Assembly: GCA_023336205.1 (NCBI GenBank)
Contig: JALQCR010000051.1
Coordinates: 1 to 43,439, forward strand
Length of the DNA: 43,439 nucleotides
Reading direction: 5' to 3'
Source of the DNA: Pseudanabaena sp. Salubria-1
GTDB taxonomy: Bacteria > Cyanobacteriota > Cyanobacteriia > Pseudanabaenales > Pseudanabaenaceae
Shown: positions 33,477 through 41,595 of the stretch, piece after piece
Layout: each line of letters begins with the position of its first letter
Position numbering within the stretch: position 1 is the first letter of the stretch
Made by a program: the position numbers and the translations under genes
Notes under the pieces: model-generated
What the model was told of the DNA's origin: nothing
What the model saw: the letters and a program-made list of their open reading frames with translations, nothing else
Databases searched by the model: none

Positions 33477-35988
33477 GTTTATTTCTCGGTTATTTCCTAA
33501 ATTATTAACAAATTACCAAACTAAACGCTGGCGATCTCGTTTAGTTAGTTTGGTCTGTCGAGCATTACCCACGATATTTGCCATAATTGTCATAATTCCC
33601 ATGGTTTACCTAGGGTTTTTGCAAACAATTGAATTTTGCGCATACAACAGTTTTACTAGCTGGCGAGGCGATAGACCTTGGGATGAGCGCGTCATAATTA
33701 TTGCCATTGATGATAAGAGCCTTAGTAAAATTGGCAGATTTCCATGGACTCGTAATCTATATGTGCAGCTTATCCAAAAACTTGAGCTAACTGAAGCCAG
33801 TATTGTGGGCTTTGATATCTTATGGTCTGAATCGACCTCAGCTGATCAGCAATTAGCCGCCGCAATTTCTAGATATCAGAAAGTCGTTCTGGCTATGGCT
33901 TGGGATAAGTCTGGACAACCACTACTACCGATCGCACCTATCAATAACGTTGGTGTGGCAGTTGGACATATTCTTAAGCGTGAAGATGTTGATGGAGTTG
34001 TGCGTCAAGTTGATTTGCAAATCAGAAATATCCCGACTTTTGCTGTGTCTATATTGCAAGCCTATGACTTGATAACCGCTTCCAATACTTTATTACCAGA
34101 TCTAGATCAAACATTAACTATTAATTGGACAAAAAGAGTTAAGGATATACCGCAAGTCTCATTTAGTGATGTCATTGATGGCAAAATTCCTGCTTCAACC
34201 TTCCGAAACAAAATTGTCTTAGTTGGAGTAACAGCTTCAGGAATAGATGATTTAGTAACTCCTCTTGATCGAAATCCTCCAGCGAGTGGAGTCCATTTAC
34301 ATGCAATGGTTTTGCAAAATCTTCTGCAAAAAAATTCTTTTACAGTTGCTAAATCCATCGATATTTGGAGCATTGCTCTATTAGGGAGTCTGTTTATTGG
34401 CTTAATCTTACCTAGACAAAATTTATGGACTGGAAGTATAAGTGGTTTTGTTCTATCTGGGCTATGGCTAGTCGTCGCTTTTATAGCTTTTAAAGCTAAC
34501 TACTTAATTGAGATAGCTACTCCCATTTTGATGTTTCTGTTAACAGGTTTTGCGATCGCTTTGCAGGAGCGTTGGCAAATGCAGCGATCGCTAAAGATTG
34601 CTGATTCTCAACTTCAATACGAATCTACCCATGATCATTTAACAGGATTGTATAATCGCGCCCTGATCGAAACTAGTTTGCAAAGCCTGCTTCATCCCCA
34701 CAATGCAACTCTTCAAATCGGCGATCGCCAAAATCTTCTAGCTATTTTTTGGATTAATTTAGATCGATTTAAAACTATTAACGATACCTTTGGTCATCCA
34801 GTTGGCAATCTGCTACTAATTGCAGTCAGCGAATGTTTGAGCAGTTCTATCCCTCCTAACGCATCAATTGCTCGTTTTGGCGGTGCTGAGTTTGTCATCC
34901 TATTAGAAAACCTTGGCGATCAACAAGAGGCGATCGCTATAGCCGATCACATTCAAATCAAGTTGCAAAATCCTTTTACGATCAATGACCATGAGATTAA
35001 GATTGAAGCTAATATTGGCATCAAGTTTCATCAGATTAATAGCATTGACGAGCCTGATTCTCCTGAGATGATTTCTGCTGAGATTCTCCTCAGAGATGCT
35101 GATACAGCCATGTTTTATGCGAAAAAGCTGGGTAACTCATGCAATAAGGTTTTCGATATTTCTATGCGAGAACGTGTGCTCAAACGCTTAAAGCTCGAAA
35201 AGGATCTCCGTAAAGCTGTCTCTCTCTGTCAAGATTCTAGTAATCAAGATGAACAAGAATTTCTGATCTACTATCAACCAATTCTATCTCTTAGTGATAT
35301 GGAGATAGTTGGTTTAGAAGCATTAATTAGATGGAAACATCCTGAACGCGGATTAATATCACCGATCCAATTTATACCTTTAGCCGAAGAGACAGGACTA
35401 ATCATTCCTATTGGTGATTGGATTATGCGGAATGCTTGCTTACAGGTAAAATCATGGCAACAACGCTTCCCTAGAGCTAAAGATATTACAATTAGTGTCA
35501 ATCTATCTCCCAAACAATTGGCACAGGATGATGTGCTAGTAAAATGCCTTAGTATTCTCCAAGAGACAAACCTATCATCTGAGTATCTCAAAATCGAATT
35601 GACGGAAAGCTCGATCATGGAAAATCCTGATTTTGCAGTAAGCATCCTCAGTCAGATGCGGCAAGTAGGGATTAAGATTTATATTGATGATTTCGGTACA
35701 GGCTATTCATCGCTTGCCTATTTACATGAGTTTCCTTTCGATGGTTTAAAAATTGATCGTTCCTTTGTCAACAATATCCATAAAAATTCAAATGGAATGG
35801 AAATTCTTCAGGCGATTATATCCTTGGCGCATAGTGTCAAGGCGCACATTGTCGCAGAAGGGATTGAAAACTTAGCCCAGTTAAATTATTTGCAAGATTT
35901 ACTTAGCGAAGAAGGTGATGGTCAGGGGTTCTTTCTATTCCGTCCTCTTGATGTTGCAGCGATCGAAGCAATTTTTCAAACGACATGA
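33457..35988 (+). CDS. CHASE2-GGDEF-EAL protein, predicted c-di-GMP phosphodiesterase
   Basis: The 843-residue sensor has a membrane helix (about 37-56), an extracytoplasmic CHASE2 domain (about 60-300; WDERVIIIAIDDKSLSKIGR), further helices (about 302-368), GGDEF-type (about 390-565) and EAL (about 580-838) domains. The GGDEF domain is degenerate: GGAEF at 475-479, Asn434, and Asn451 where metal-binding Asp is expected; no RxxD site precedes it. The EAL domain keeps Glu621 (EAL), Asn682, Glu714, Asp744/745 (DDFGTGYSSL), Lys765 and Glu801. It should therefore degrade c-di-GMP rather than make it. It is the last gene of the first cassette, overlapping the second FecR gene by 20 nt. Confidence 0.9.
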   Translation: MRSPFSEFISRLFPKLLTNYQTKRWRSRLVSLVCRALPTIFAIIVIIPMVYLGFLQTIEFCAYNSFTSWRGDRPWDERVIIIAIDDKSLSKIGRFPWTRNLYVQLIQKLELTEASIVGFDILWSESTSADQQLAAAISRYQKVVLAMAWDKSGQPLLPIAPINNVGVAVGHILKREDVDGVVRQVDLQIRNIPTFAVSILQAYDLITASNTLLPDLDQTLTINWTKRVKDIPQVSFSDVIDGKIPASTFRNKIVLVGVTASGIDDLVTPLDRNPPASGVHLHAMVLQNLLQKNSFTVAKSIDIWSIALLGSLFIGLILPRQNLWTGSISGFVLSGLWLVVAFIAFKANYLIEIATPILMFLLTGFAIALQERWQMQRSLKIADSQLQYESTHDHLTGLYNRALIETSLQSLLHPHNATLQIGDRQNLLAIFWINLDRFKTINDTFGHPVGNLLLIAVSECLSSSIPPNASIARFGGAEFVILLENLGDQQEAIAIADHIQIKLQNPFTINDHEIKIEANIGIKFHQINSIDEPDSPEMISAEILLRDADTAMFYAKKLGNSCNKVFDISMRERVLKRLKLEKDLRKAVSLCQDSSNQDEQEFLIYYQPILSLSDMEIVGLEALIRWKHPERGLISPIQFIPLAEETGLIIPIGDWIMRNACLQVKSWQQRFPRAKDITISVNLSPKQLAQDDVLVKCLSILQETNLSSEYLKIELTESSIMENPDFAVSILSQMRQVGIKIYIDDFGTGYSSLAYLHEFPFDGLKIDRSFVNNIHKNSNGMEILQAIISLAHSVKAHIVAEGIENLAQLNYLQDLLSEEGDGQGFFLFRPLDVAAIEAIFQTT

Positions 35989-36036
35989 TTATCATCTTGT
36001 AGGCTGTGCTTACCACAAATCAGAATCATCATAGAA

Positions 36037-37123
36037 CGCCAATTCAAGGATGAAATGCAACGGGTTCTGATGAAGCAAAGAATACTTCGTAAGGAGTACG
36101 ATAGTCAAGTGATTTTCTGGGTCTGTGATTGATCAAATTCACTGCCTTCTGAAAGTCCTCTTCTTTCACGATTTTAAAGTTTGTACTTTTGGGATAGAAC
36201 TCTCTAATTAATCCATTGGTGTGTTCATTCAATCCACGTTCCCATGAATGATATGGATTCGCAAAGAAGGTCTCTAGTTTCAATCTTTCAGATAGCTTCT
36301 CATGCCCACAGAATTCTCTTCCATTATCAAAGGTCATTGTCTTTCGAGATGTTGATTCTATAGGCTCAAATAGATTGAATGTCACTCTGTTTATCTCATC
36401 CATCGTCTTGTTCTTAGCTAGTCCAGCAAGTAAATACTTCGATGCTTTATCAACATGCGTAACTACGATACCTGTGTGGTTGCACCCGATTACCGTATCA
36501 CTTTCCCAATGTCCAATCTCTGTTTTTAAATCTGCAATCTTCGGTCGATTCTCTATCCCTACCCTATTGGGAATGCCACCTCGCTTCTGATGGCGACCTT
36601 TGCGCCTTCGTTGCTTTTGCTTCTGCCTCAGATATTGTTGATATATTCCCATCTCTTGATGGTTTGCATAGATCATCAGATAAATCGTCTCATAGCTGAT
36701 TTTACCTAGCCCCTCCCTTTCCATTCTCCCTGCTAGTTGCTCTGGGCTGTGGTGTTGCTCTAACCGTTGTTTGACTTCGGCGATCGTCTCAGCACTGATG
36801 CTCTGAAATCTTACCTTTGCTTGTTTCCGTCTTGCTTTCATCAGGGCAACCGCAGTATCTGGCAAATAGCCAATCTGTCGCTCGTCTGTATTGCGCGATA
36901 ACTCTCTTGAAATCGTACTTTTGTTTCGCTTCAAGCGACGACCTATCTCTGATACAGATAATTGCTCAATTACTCTTAGTTTATACAGTTCACTTCTTTC
37001 TGTGGTGGTAAGATGGACAAAGCTCATGAGGGTATCCTAATTATTGTGATTAATATCAGAATATCCTTATGAGTCCCTTTACGCAAAGATCTCTAGGTGT
37101 TGCATTTCATCCTTGAATTGGCG
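36037..37123. mobile_element. IS30-family insertion sequence, 1087 bp
   Basis: Exact 25-bp inverted repeats (beginning CGCCAATTCAAGGATGAAAT) bound the element, with 3-bp direct repeats GAA (36034-36036 and 37124-37126). It carries one transposase gene. It lies 48 bp past the end of the first FecR/CHASE2 cassette. Confidence 0.9.
36044..37027 (-). CDS. IS30-family transposase
   Basis: The 327-residue protein begins with the IS30 helix-turn-helix (LTTTERSELYKLRVIEQLSV, then EIGRRLKRNKSTISREL). The DDE core follows: GHWESDTVIG, MTFDNGREF, and WERGLNEHTNGLIREFYPK. The C-terminus NHRPRKSLDYRTPYEVFF is standard for the family. All key residues are present, and the gene fills the element, with its stop inside the left inverted repeat. 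It is probably active. Confidence 0.95.
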   Translation of the reverse strand: MSFVHLTTTERSELYKLRVIEQLSVSEIGRRLKRNKSTISRELSRNTDERQIGYLPDTAVALMKARRKQAKVRFQSISAETIAEVKQRLEQHHSPEQLAGRMEREGLGKISYETIYLMIYANHQEMGIYQQYLRQKQKQRRRKGRHQKRGGIPNRVGIENRPKIADLKTEIGHWESDTVIGCNHTGIVVTHVDKASKYLLAGLAKNKTMDEINRVTFNLFEPIESTSRKTMTFDNGREFCGHEKLSERLKLETFFANPYHSWERGLNEHTNGLIREFYPKSTNFKIVKEEDFQKAVNLINHRPRKSLDYRTPYEVFFASSEPVAFHP

Positions 37124-37141
37124 GAACCTTATACGCAAGTA

Positions 37142-37245
37142 ATACCAAAACACAAAATGGCTACGCCATTTTGTGTTTTTAAAGCCCTTACAGGGTTTGG
37201 GGTTTAATTCACGAAAGTGTTGCCACACTTTCGTGAATTGGTATA
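37142..37245. repeat. Family 1 palindromic repeat, most complete copy
   Basis: Three modules follow in order: AAAACACAAAATGGC-TAC-GCCATTTTGTGTTTT, then GCCCTTACAGGGTTTGG, then AATTCACGAAAGTGT-TGCC-ACACTTTCGTGAATT. The whole is bounded by ATACCA and TTGGTAT. It lies between the IS30 and ISL3 elements. This is the reference copy for the family. Confidence 0.85.
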
Positions 37246-37300
37246 AAGACTAATTTTGGAATCCATATAGCGACCCTACAGCAATTGCCGAAAACGAGCC

Positions 37301-37349
37301 ATAAGATAAATTTTGAAAGCGTTGCTTCACAACGCTTTCAAAATTTATC
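37301..37349. repeat. Family 3 palindrome interrupted by the ISL3 element
   Basis: The left arm (37301-37324) pairs with 37330-37349 and, after removing the IS and one target copy, with TTA at 38604-38606. The ancestral arms matched at 23 of 24 positions around CTTCA. The core is GAAAGCGTTG-CTTCA-CAACGCTTTC. Confidence 0.75.
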
Positions 37350-38595
37350 GGCTCTTCTGGGTTTGAGGGGATTAATGTATAATGAAGCACAAAGATAAGT
37401 GGTGACAGGTATGGACTTGTATCTAGATAGGTTGCTAAATTTACCCAACACAACCGTTGAAAGTTTTACGGAAGAAGAAAATAAAATCACCCTAAAGTTG
37501 AGATTTTTACAGGATGAAATTACTTGTCCGCATTGTAATACGCATGGTGGAAAATTAAAACAAAATCGACCGATATTGATTCGAGATTTGTCAGTATTTG
37601 GGAAAATAGTTTATTTAAATACGCCGCGCCGCCAATTTTATTGTCAACATTGTCAAAGACATTTTACGGAAAAGTTACCCTTTGTAGACTGGGAAAGACG
37701 ATACACACAAAGGTATGAGGAGTATGTTTATCAACGAGTACAAAGTGCGAGTGTGGAGCAAGTAAGTCGAGATGAATATTTGAGTTGGGATCAAATACAA
37801 GGGATTTTCAATCACCAATTTTCTCTAAAAAAAAAGATGATTGGAAAGAAGTAAAACGAGTGAGTATTGATGAAGTGAGTAAACGCAAAGGACATAAAGA
37901 CTTTGTGACAGTCGTATCAAGTATTGACGCAGGAGCATTACTAGAAGTAATTGATAGTCATAAACAAGATGACATCATTGAAGTCCTGAAGCAGCAACCG
38001 ATTGAGATAAGGGAAAAAGTAGAGGAGGTTAGCATTGATATGTGGGGAGGCTTTCCCAAAGTTGTCAAAGAAGTATTTCCAAATGCGAAAATTGTCATCG
38101 ACAGATTTCATGTTATGCAGCCACTAATCAAAGAGTTAAATCAACTGCGTCAAAAAGCTAAAATCAAGATTAAAGGTAGTCGATTTATTCTACTAAAGAA
38201 CAAGGTAGACTTAACAGAAGAAGAAAAAGTGAAGTTAGAAAATGTCTTGAAATGTTCTAAACGCTTGCGACTAGCTTATAATCTCAAAGAAGACTTTAGA
38301 AGTATTTTTGAGACTTGTAAAACTCCTGAAGAGGGTCAGAAACAATTAAAAGAATGGCTTCAAAAAGCTAAAGCTGTTTATGGCGCAGTTTTGGAAACCA
38401 TTCGTAATCATCTTGATAATATTTGTAACTACTTTTTAAATCGTACATCTAGTGGTGTGATGGAGGGACTTAATAATCGTATTAAATTAATTAAACGACA
38501 GGCTTATGGTTTTTTAAATTTTTTAAATTTTCGTTCTAGATTATTAGCTTGTCTTTCTCATTAGATTTACTTATCCCCTTAAACCCAGAAGACCC
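37350..38595. mobile_element. ISL3-family insertion sequence, 1246 bp
   Basis: Ends GGCTCTTCTGGGTTTGAGGG and the complement of the right end (GGGTCTTCTGGGTTTAAGGG) are near-perfect inverted repeats. The flanks carry an 8-bp target duplication AATTTATC at 37342-37349 and 38596-38603. The element holds one transposase gene split by a frameshift. Confidence 0.93.
37411..38564 (+). CDS. ISL3-family transposase in two overlapping frames (-1 shift at an A-run)
   Basis: The first frame (ATG 37411 to a stop near 37854) encodes the zinc-finger DNA-binding part: CPHCNTHG, then FYCQHCQRHF. The second (to 38564, minus one frame) carries the catalytic core: RVSIDEVSKRKGHKDFV, KIVIDRFHVMQP and SGVMEGLNNRIKLIKRQAYGF. 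The frames join at nine A followed by G (37827-37836). In the first frame this ends A-AAA-AAG, a highly shift-prone heptamer for -1 slippage. A shift there gives about 384 residues, close to normal ISL3 length. Either the frameshift is programmed, or one base was lost or miscounted in the run. Confidence 0.82.
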
Positions 38596-38663
38596 AATTT
38601 ATCTTAGTTTGGATTTGAGCGCAGAGCGTTGTAAATGAGATGCGAGAGAGTATCTAGACTAAA

Positions 38664-38766
38664 ATACCAAATCAAGAAATGGCTACGCCATTTCTTGATT
38701 TAAAAACCCTTACCGAATTTAGTTTTTGATTCGTAAAAGTGTTGACATACTTTCATGAATTGGTAT
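38664..38766. repeat. Family 1 palindromic repeat, TCAAGAA-type stem
   Basis: AAATCAAGAAATGGC-TAC-GCCATTTCTTGATTT forms a perfect stem of different sequence from the 37142 copy. The middle and third modules are present but decayed (ACCCTTACCGAATTTAG; GTAAAAGTGTTGACATACTTTCATG). The ends are ATACCA and TTGGTAT. Confidence 0.82.
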
Positions 38767-38890
38767 AAAGGCTTGTTTTTAAGAAATTTTAGGAATTAAA
38801 TTGTTATAAATTATTTGGAATTACTGTAAAAACCTAAATGAGTTGCGGATTTTTAAGTGGGTATGAGAGCCTAATCCTTACTGGAAACTA

Positions 38891-38933
38891 AATAATTAGG
38901 TGTGCGCCGAAAAGCTGCGCACACCTAATTATT
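38891..38933. repeat. 17-bp hairpin before the second FecR/CHASE2 cassette
   Basis: AATAATTAGGTGTGCGC pairs with GCGCACACCTAATTATT around a 9-nt loop. The gene-free interval 38596-38969 holds this hairpin and the family 1 copy at 38664, and presumably the cassette promoter. Confidence 0.7.
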
Positions 38934-39071
38934 CACTGGGAAGGGAGTAACGATCTTTGGGATTGCTATATGTTGATTAAAATGCCACAAACTTATCCAG
39001 TAGTTGGTATATTTGATCTAGGATTCTCAGTTTTACACTTCATCGCTACATTTAATTCTTTGCATTTACAA

Positions 39072-39962
39072 ATGATCAACAATATCTCTTGCCAAAACTT
39101 ATGGAATAAAAAGTTTTTTGGCATTCTTAACTATGGTAGTGCAGCTTTCATTTTGGTGCTATCGGGGAATGTTGACCTTAGTGATGCCCAATCTCAACTA
39201 CAAGTAAAAACAAGCCGATATTTGCAAGTAGAACAAGTTAGAGGCAAAGTTTTTTTTCGTAACCAAAATACTAATCGTCCTGCGCGTAAAGGAGATCGCC
39301 TTTCAACAATTGGTGATGAAATCTCCACAGATGGAAAATCCTCAGCAGTATTAAGTGTTGATACAGGCATAGGCTTTGTCAATGTAAGCGAGAAAACAGT
39401 AGTTCGCATCGATAAGCTGCAAATTACTAGCGATGATGGAAGAATTACGATCTTGAAAGTACCCAAAGGACAAGTACGCTTGCAAATTAGACGATTCTCT
39501 AATCCTAGTTCACGATTTAATATTCATACTCCTGCTGTCGTTACGGGAGTTAGAGGCACAGAATATGTATTAAATGTGAAAGATGATGGTCGCACGATCC
39601 TTTCTACCTTTGATGGTGCAGTTATGACTGAAGCCCAAAACTCAGAGGTTTTAGTGGATAAAGGATTTCAAAATCAGACTATATTAGGAGAACCACCTTC
39701 TCAGCCAGTTCCTATTCAGGACAATAATGATCTGGAGTATCAAGTTCTCAAGCAATTTGAAGAAGGCGATCGCAAAGTGATCCTAATTGGAAATGTAGAT
39801 TTTGCAAACACAGTATCAATTGATGGAGTTGAGCAAAGTGTTGATCGAAATGGTCAATTTAGGGCTGTATTAACAACCAATTCAATATATAGAGCTGAGA
39901 TTAAAGTCATCGTCTCCAACCCTTTGGGCAAACAACGTATCTATGAACTGGTTATTTTCTAA
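39072..39962 (+). CDS. FecR-domain exported protein of the second cassette
   Basis: From the ATG at 39072 the protein has 296 residues. It has a hydrophobic signal (FFGILNYGSAAFILVLSG), a FecR domain with DEISTDGKSSAVLSVDTGIG and TPAVVTGVRGTEY, and a C-terminal Ig-like domain (DFANTVSIDGVEQSVDRNGQ) ending IYELVIF. An ATG at 38970 would add 34 residues and a second hydrophobic stretch; I prefer the shorter form because the signal then sits at the same depth as in the two paralogues. The last 20 nt overlap the CHASE2-GGDEF gene, as in the first cassette. Confidence 0.82.
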   Translation: MINNISCQNLWNKKFFGILNYGSAAFILVLSGNVDLSDAQSQLQVKTSRYLQVEQVRGKVFFRNQNTNRPARKGDRLSTIGDEISTDGKSSAVLSVDTGIGFVNVSEKTVVRIDKLQITSDDGRITILKVPKGQVRLQIRRFSNPSSRFNIHTPAVVTGVRGTEYVLNVKDDGRTILSTFDGAVMTEAQNSEVLVDKGFQNQTILGEPPSQPVPIQDNNDLEYQVLKQFEEGDRKVILIGNVDFANTVSIDGVEQSVDRNGQFRAVLTTNSIYRAEIKVIVSNPLGKQRIYELVIF

Positions 39963-41538
39963 ACGAATAATAAAAAAATCTATTCCTTGGACAGTCTCAA
40001 CGGTAATTTCCGCCATTTTATTCAACTTGGGCGCGTTTCAACCCCTTGAATACTTTGTCTATAATCGATTTACCAACTGGCGATTTGATCGCAATTGGGA
40101 TGAACGTCTAGTAATTATTGCGATCGATGATGCCAGTATCGAGAAATTAGGACGCTTTCCATGGACACGCGATCGCTATGTACCATTACTCCACAAACTC
40201 ACAAAAGCTAATGCGAGTACGGTTGCCATTAACTTAATTTGGTCAGAGCCTAGTTCTGCTGATGTATTGCTAGCCAAAGTAATGTCTGACAATAGACATG
40301 TTGTTTTATCTCAAGCTTGGGACGCTCAGGGCAAAAAATTACTGCCAGTTCCACGACTAGCAGAAGAAGCGATCGGGATAGGACATATCCTTGAACCGAA
40401 AAGCAGTGACGGGATCGTCCGCTCGACAGAGTTATACAAAGATGATGTCCCCTCGCTAGCCATGGCGACTATACAAGCCTATAACCTAGTTTGGGGAAAT
40501 GTAGCAATGCCAAACCCAGATTTAGAATTCGGCATAAATTGGACATATCGCTCCTCACAAATGCGCCAATATTCTTTTGTTGATGTGATTGAAGAGCGTA
40601 TCCCTCTAGATATTTTCCAAAATAAGATTGTTCTTGTAGGCGTAACTGCTACAGGGAATGATGCATTGGTTACGCCTTTTGATGGAAATGATTCAGCTCA
40701 CAATGTCCATTTACATGCCAACATTCTCCAAAATCTATTACAGCAAAATCAGTTACGAGTTCCTGAAATACATTGGACTTGGGGATTACTGCTATTAGTT
40801 GGGATGGCGTTAGCTTGGATACTTGGGCAAAGTAAAATTTTTCAACAAATAGTAATAGTGGTAGTCCTTTCTGGTGGTTGGGGAATCTGTACTTTTGGAT
40901 TCTTCATACTTGGCTATTGGTTGCCAGTAGCTATGCCTATCACCTTAATCATGTCTATTGGATTATTAAGTATTGTTCAAAATCAAATTGAATCAAGGCA
41001 GCATCTGCAACAAATGAACTCTAAGCTTTCCTATGAAGCTTTTCATGACCATCTTACTGGTTTAGCCAATCGCATTTTACTTACCGATCGCATTAATCAT
41101 GCGCTTTCTCTTTACCAAAGACATGGTTATCTATTTGCAGTTATTTTGGTGGATTTGGATGGATTCAAGGCTATTAACGATAATCTAGGTCATTTGAATG
41201 GCGATCGCCTACTGATCGAGGTGGCAAAACGCTTAAGTGCATCAATTCGCACGGGTGATACTGCTGCTAGGCTCGGAGGCGACGAGTTTGTGGTTTTGCT
41301 AGATAATCTTAAGGAAAAGCAAGATGCAATCATTACGATTGAAAGAATTCAAGCAGCCATGGCTCCAACTTGTTGTCTTGATGGCAAAAAGATCAACATT
41401 TCCATGAGTATGGGCATGGCTTTTAGTATTGATTCCTATCAAAGTCCAAAAGATATCCTCGCTGACGCTGATATAGCTATGTATCAAGCTAAATCTCTTG
41501 GTAAATCATGCTATCAAGTTTTTGGCACTCTAATCTAA
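39943..41538 (+). CDS. CHASE2-GGDEF protein, predicted diguanylate cyclase
   Basis: The 531-residue sensor parallels the first CHASE2 protein: an N-terminal helix, CHASE2 (about 35-275; WDERLVIIAIDDASIEKLGR), two or three helices (about 278-345) and a C-terminal GGDEF domain (about 360-525), with no EAL. Catalytic residues are intact: Asp404, Asn412, Asp421 and GGDEF at 445-449. An inhibitory I-site RTGD (436-439) lies exactly five residues before GGDEF, so product inhibition by c-di-GMP is expected. It should make c-di-GMP from two GTP in response to an extracytoplasmic signal. It overlaps the FecR gene by 20 nt. Confidence 0.92.
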   Translation: MNWLFSKRIIKKSIPWTVSTVISAILFNLGAFQPLEYFVYNRFTNWRFDRNWDERLVIIAIDDASIEKLGRFPWTRDRYVPLLHKLTKANASTVAINLIWSEPSSADVLLAKVMSDNRHVVLSQAWDAQGKKLLPVPRLAEEAIGIGHILEPKSSDGIVRSTELYKDDVPSLAMATIQAYNLVWGNVAMPNPDLEFGINWTYRSSQMRQYSFVDVIEERIPLDIFQNKIVLVGVTATGNDALVTPFDGNDSAHNVHLHANILQNLLQQNQLRVPEIHWTWGLLLLVGMALAWILGQSKIFQQIVIVVVLSGGWGICTFGFFILGYWLPVAMPITLIMSIGLLSIVQNQIESRQHLQQMNSKLSYEAFHDHLTGLANRILLTDRINHALSLYQRHGYLFAVILVDLDGFKAINDNLGHLNGDRLLIEVAKRLSASIRTGDTAARLGGDEFVVLLDNLKEKQDAIITIERIQAAMAPTCCLDGKKINISMSMGMAFSIDSYQSPKDILADADIAMYQAKSLGKSCYQVFGTLI

Positions 41539-41549
41539 AGTGTAGCAAT

Positions 41550-41595
41550 ACAAACTTGAAGTTGCTATGTTACCTGATAGCAGCTTCAAGTTTGT
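41550..41595. terminator. Hairpin between convergent cyclase and ABC exporter genes
   Basis: ACAAACTTGAAGTTGCTA pairs with TAGCAGCTTCAAGTTTGT (one wobble) around a 10-nt loop. The right arm encodes the last residues of the ABC exporter (stop at 41570-41572). It probably ends transcripts in both directions. Confidence 0.65.

Noticed and set aside
4022..38766. Repeated hairpins as a CRISPR array
   Set aside because: Copies are scattered over 35 kb, palindromic, and have no regular spacers or cas genes.
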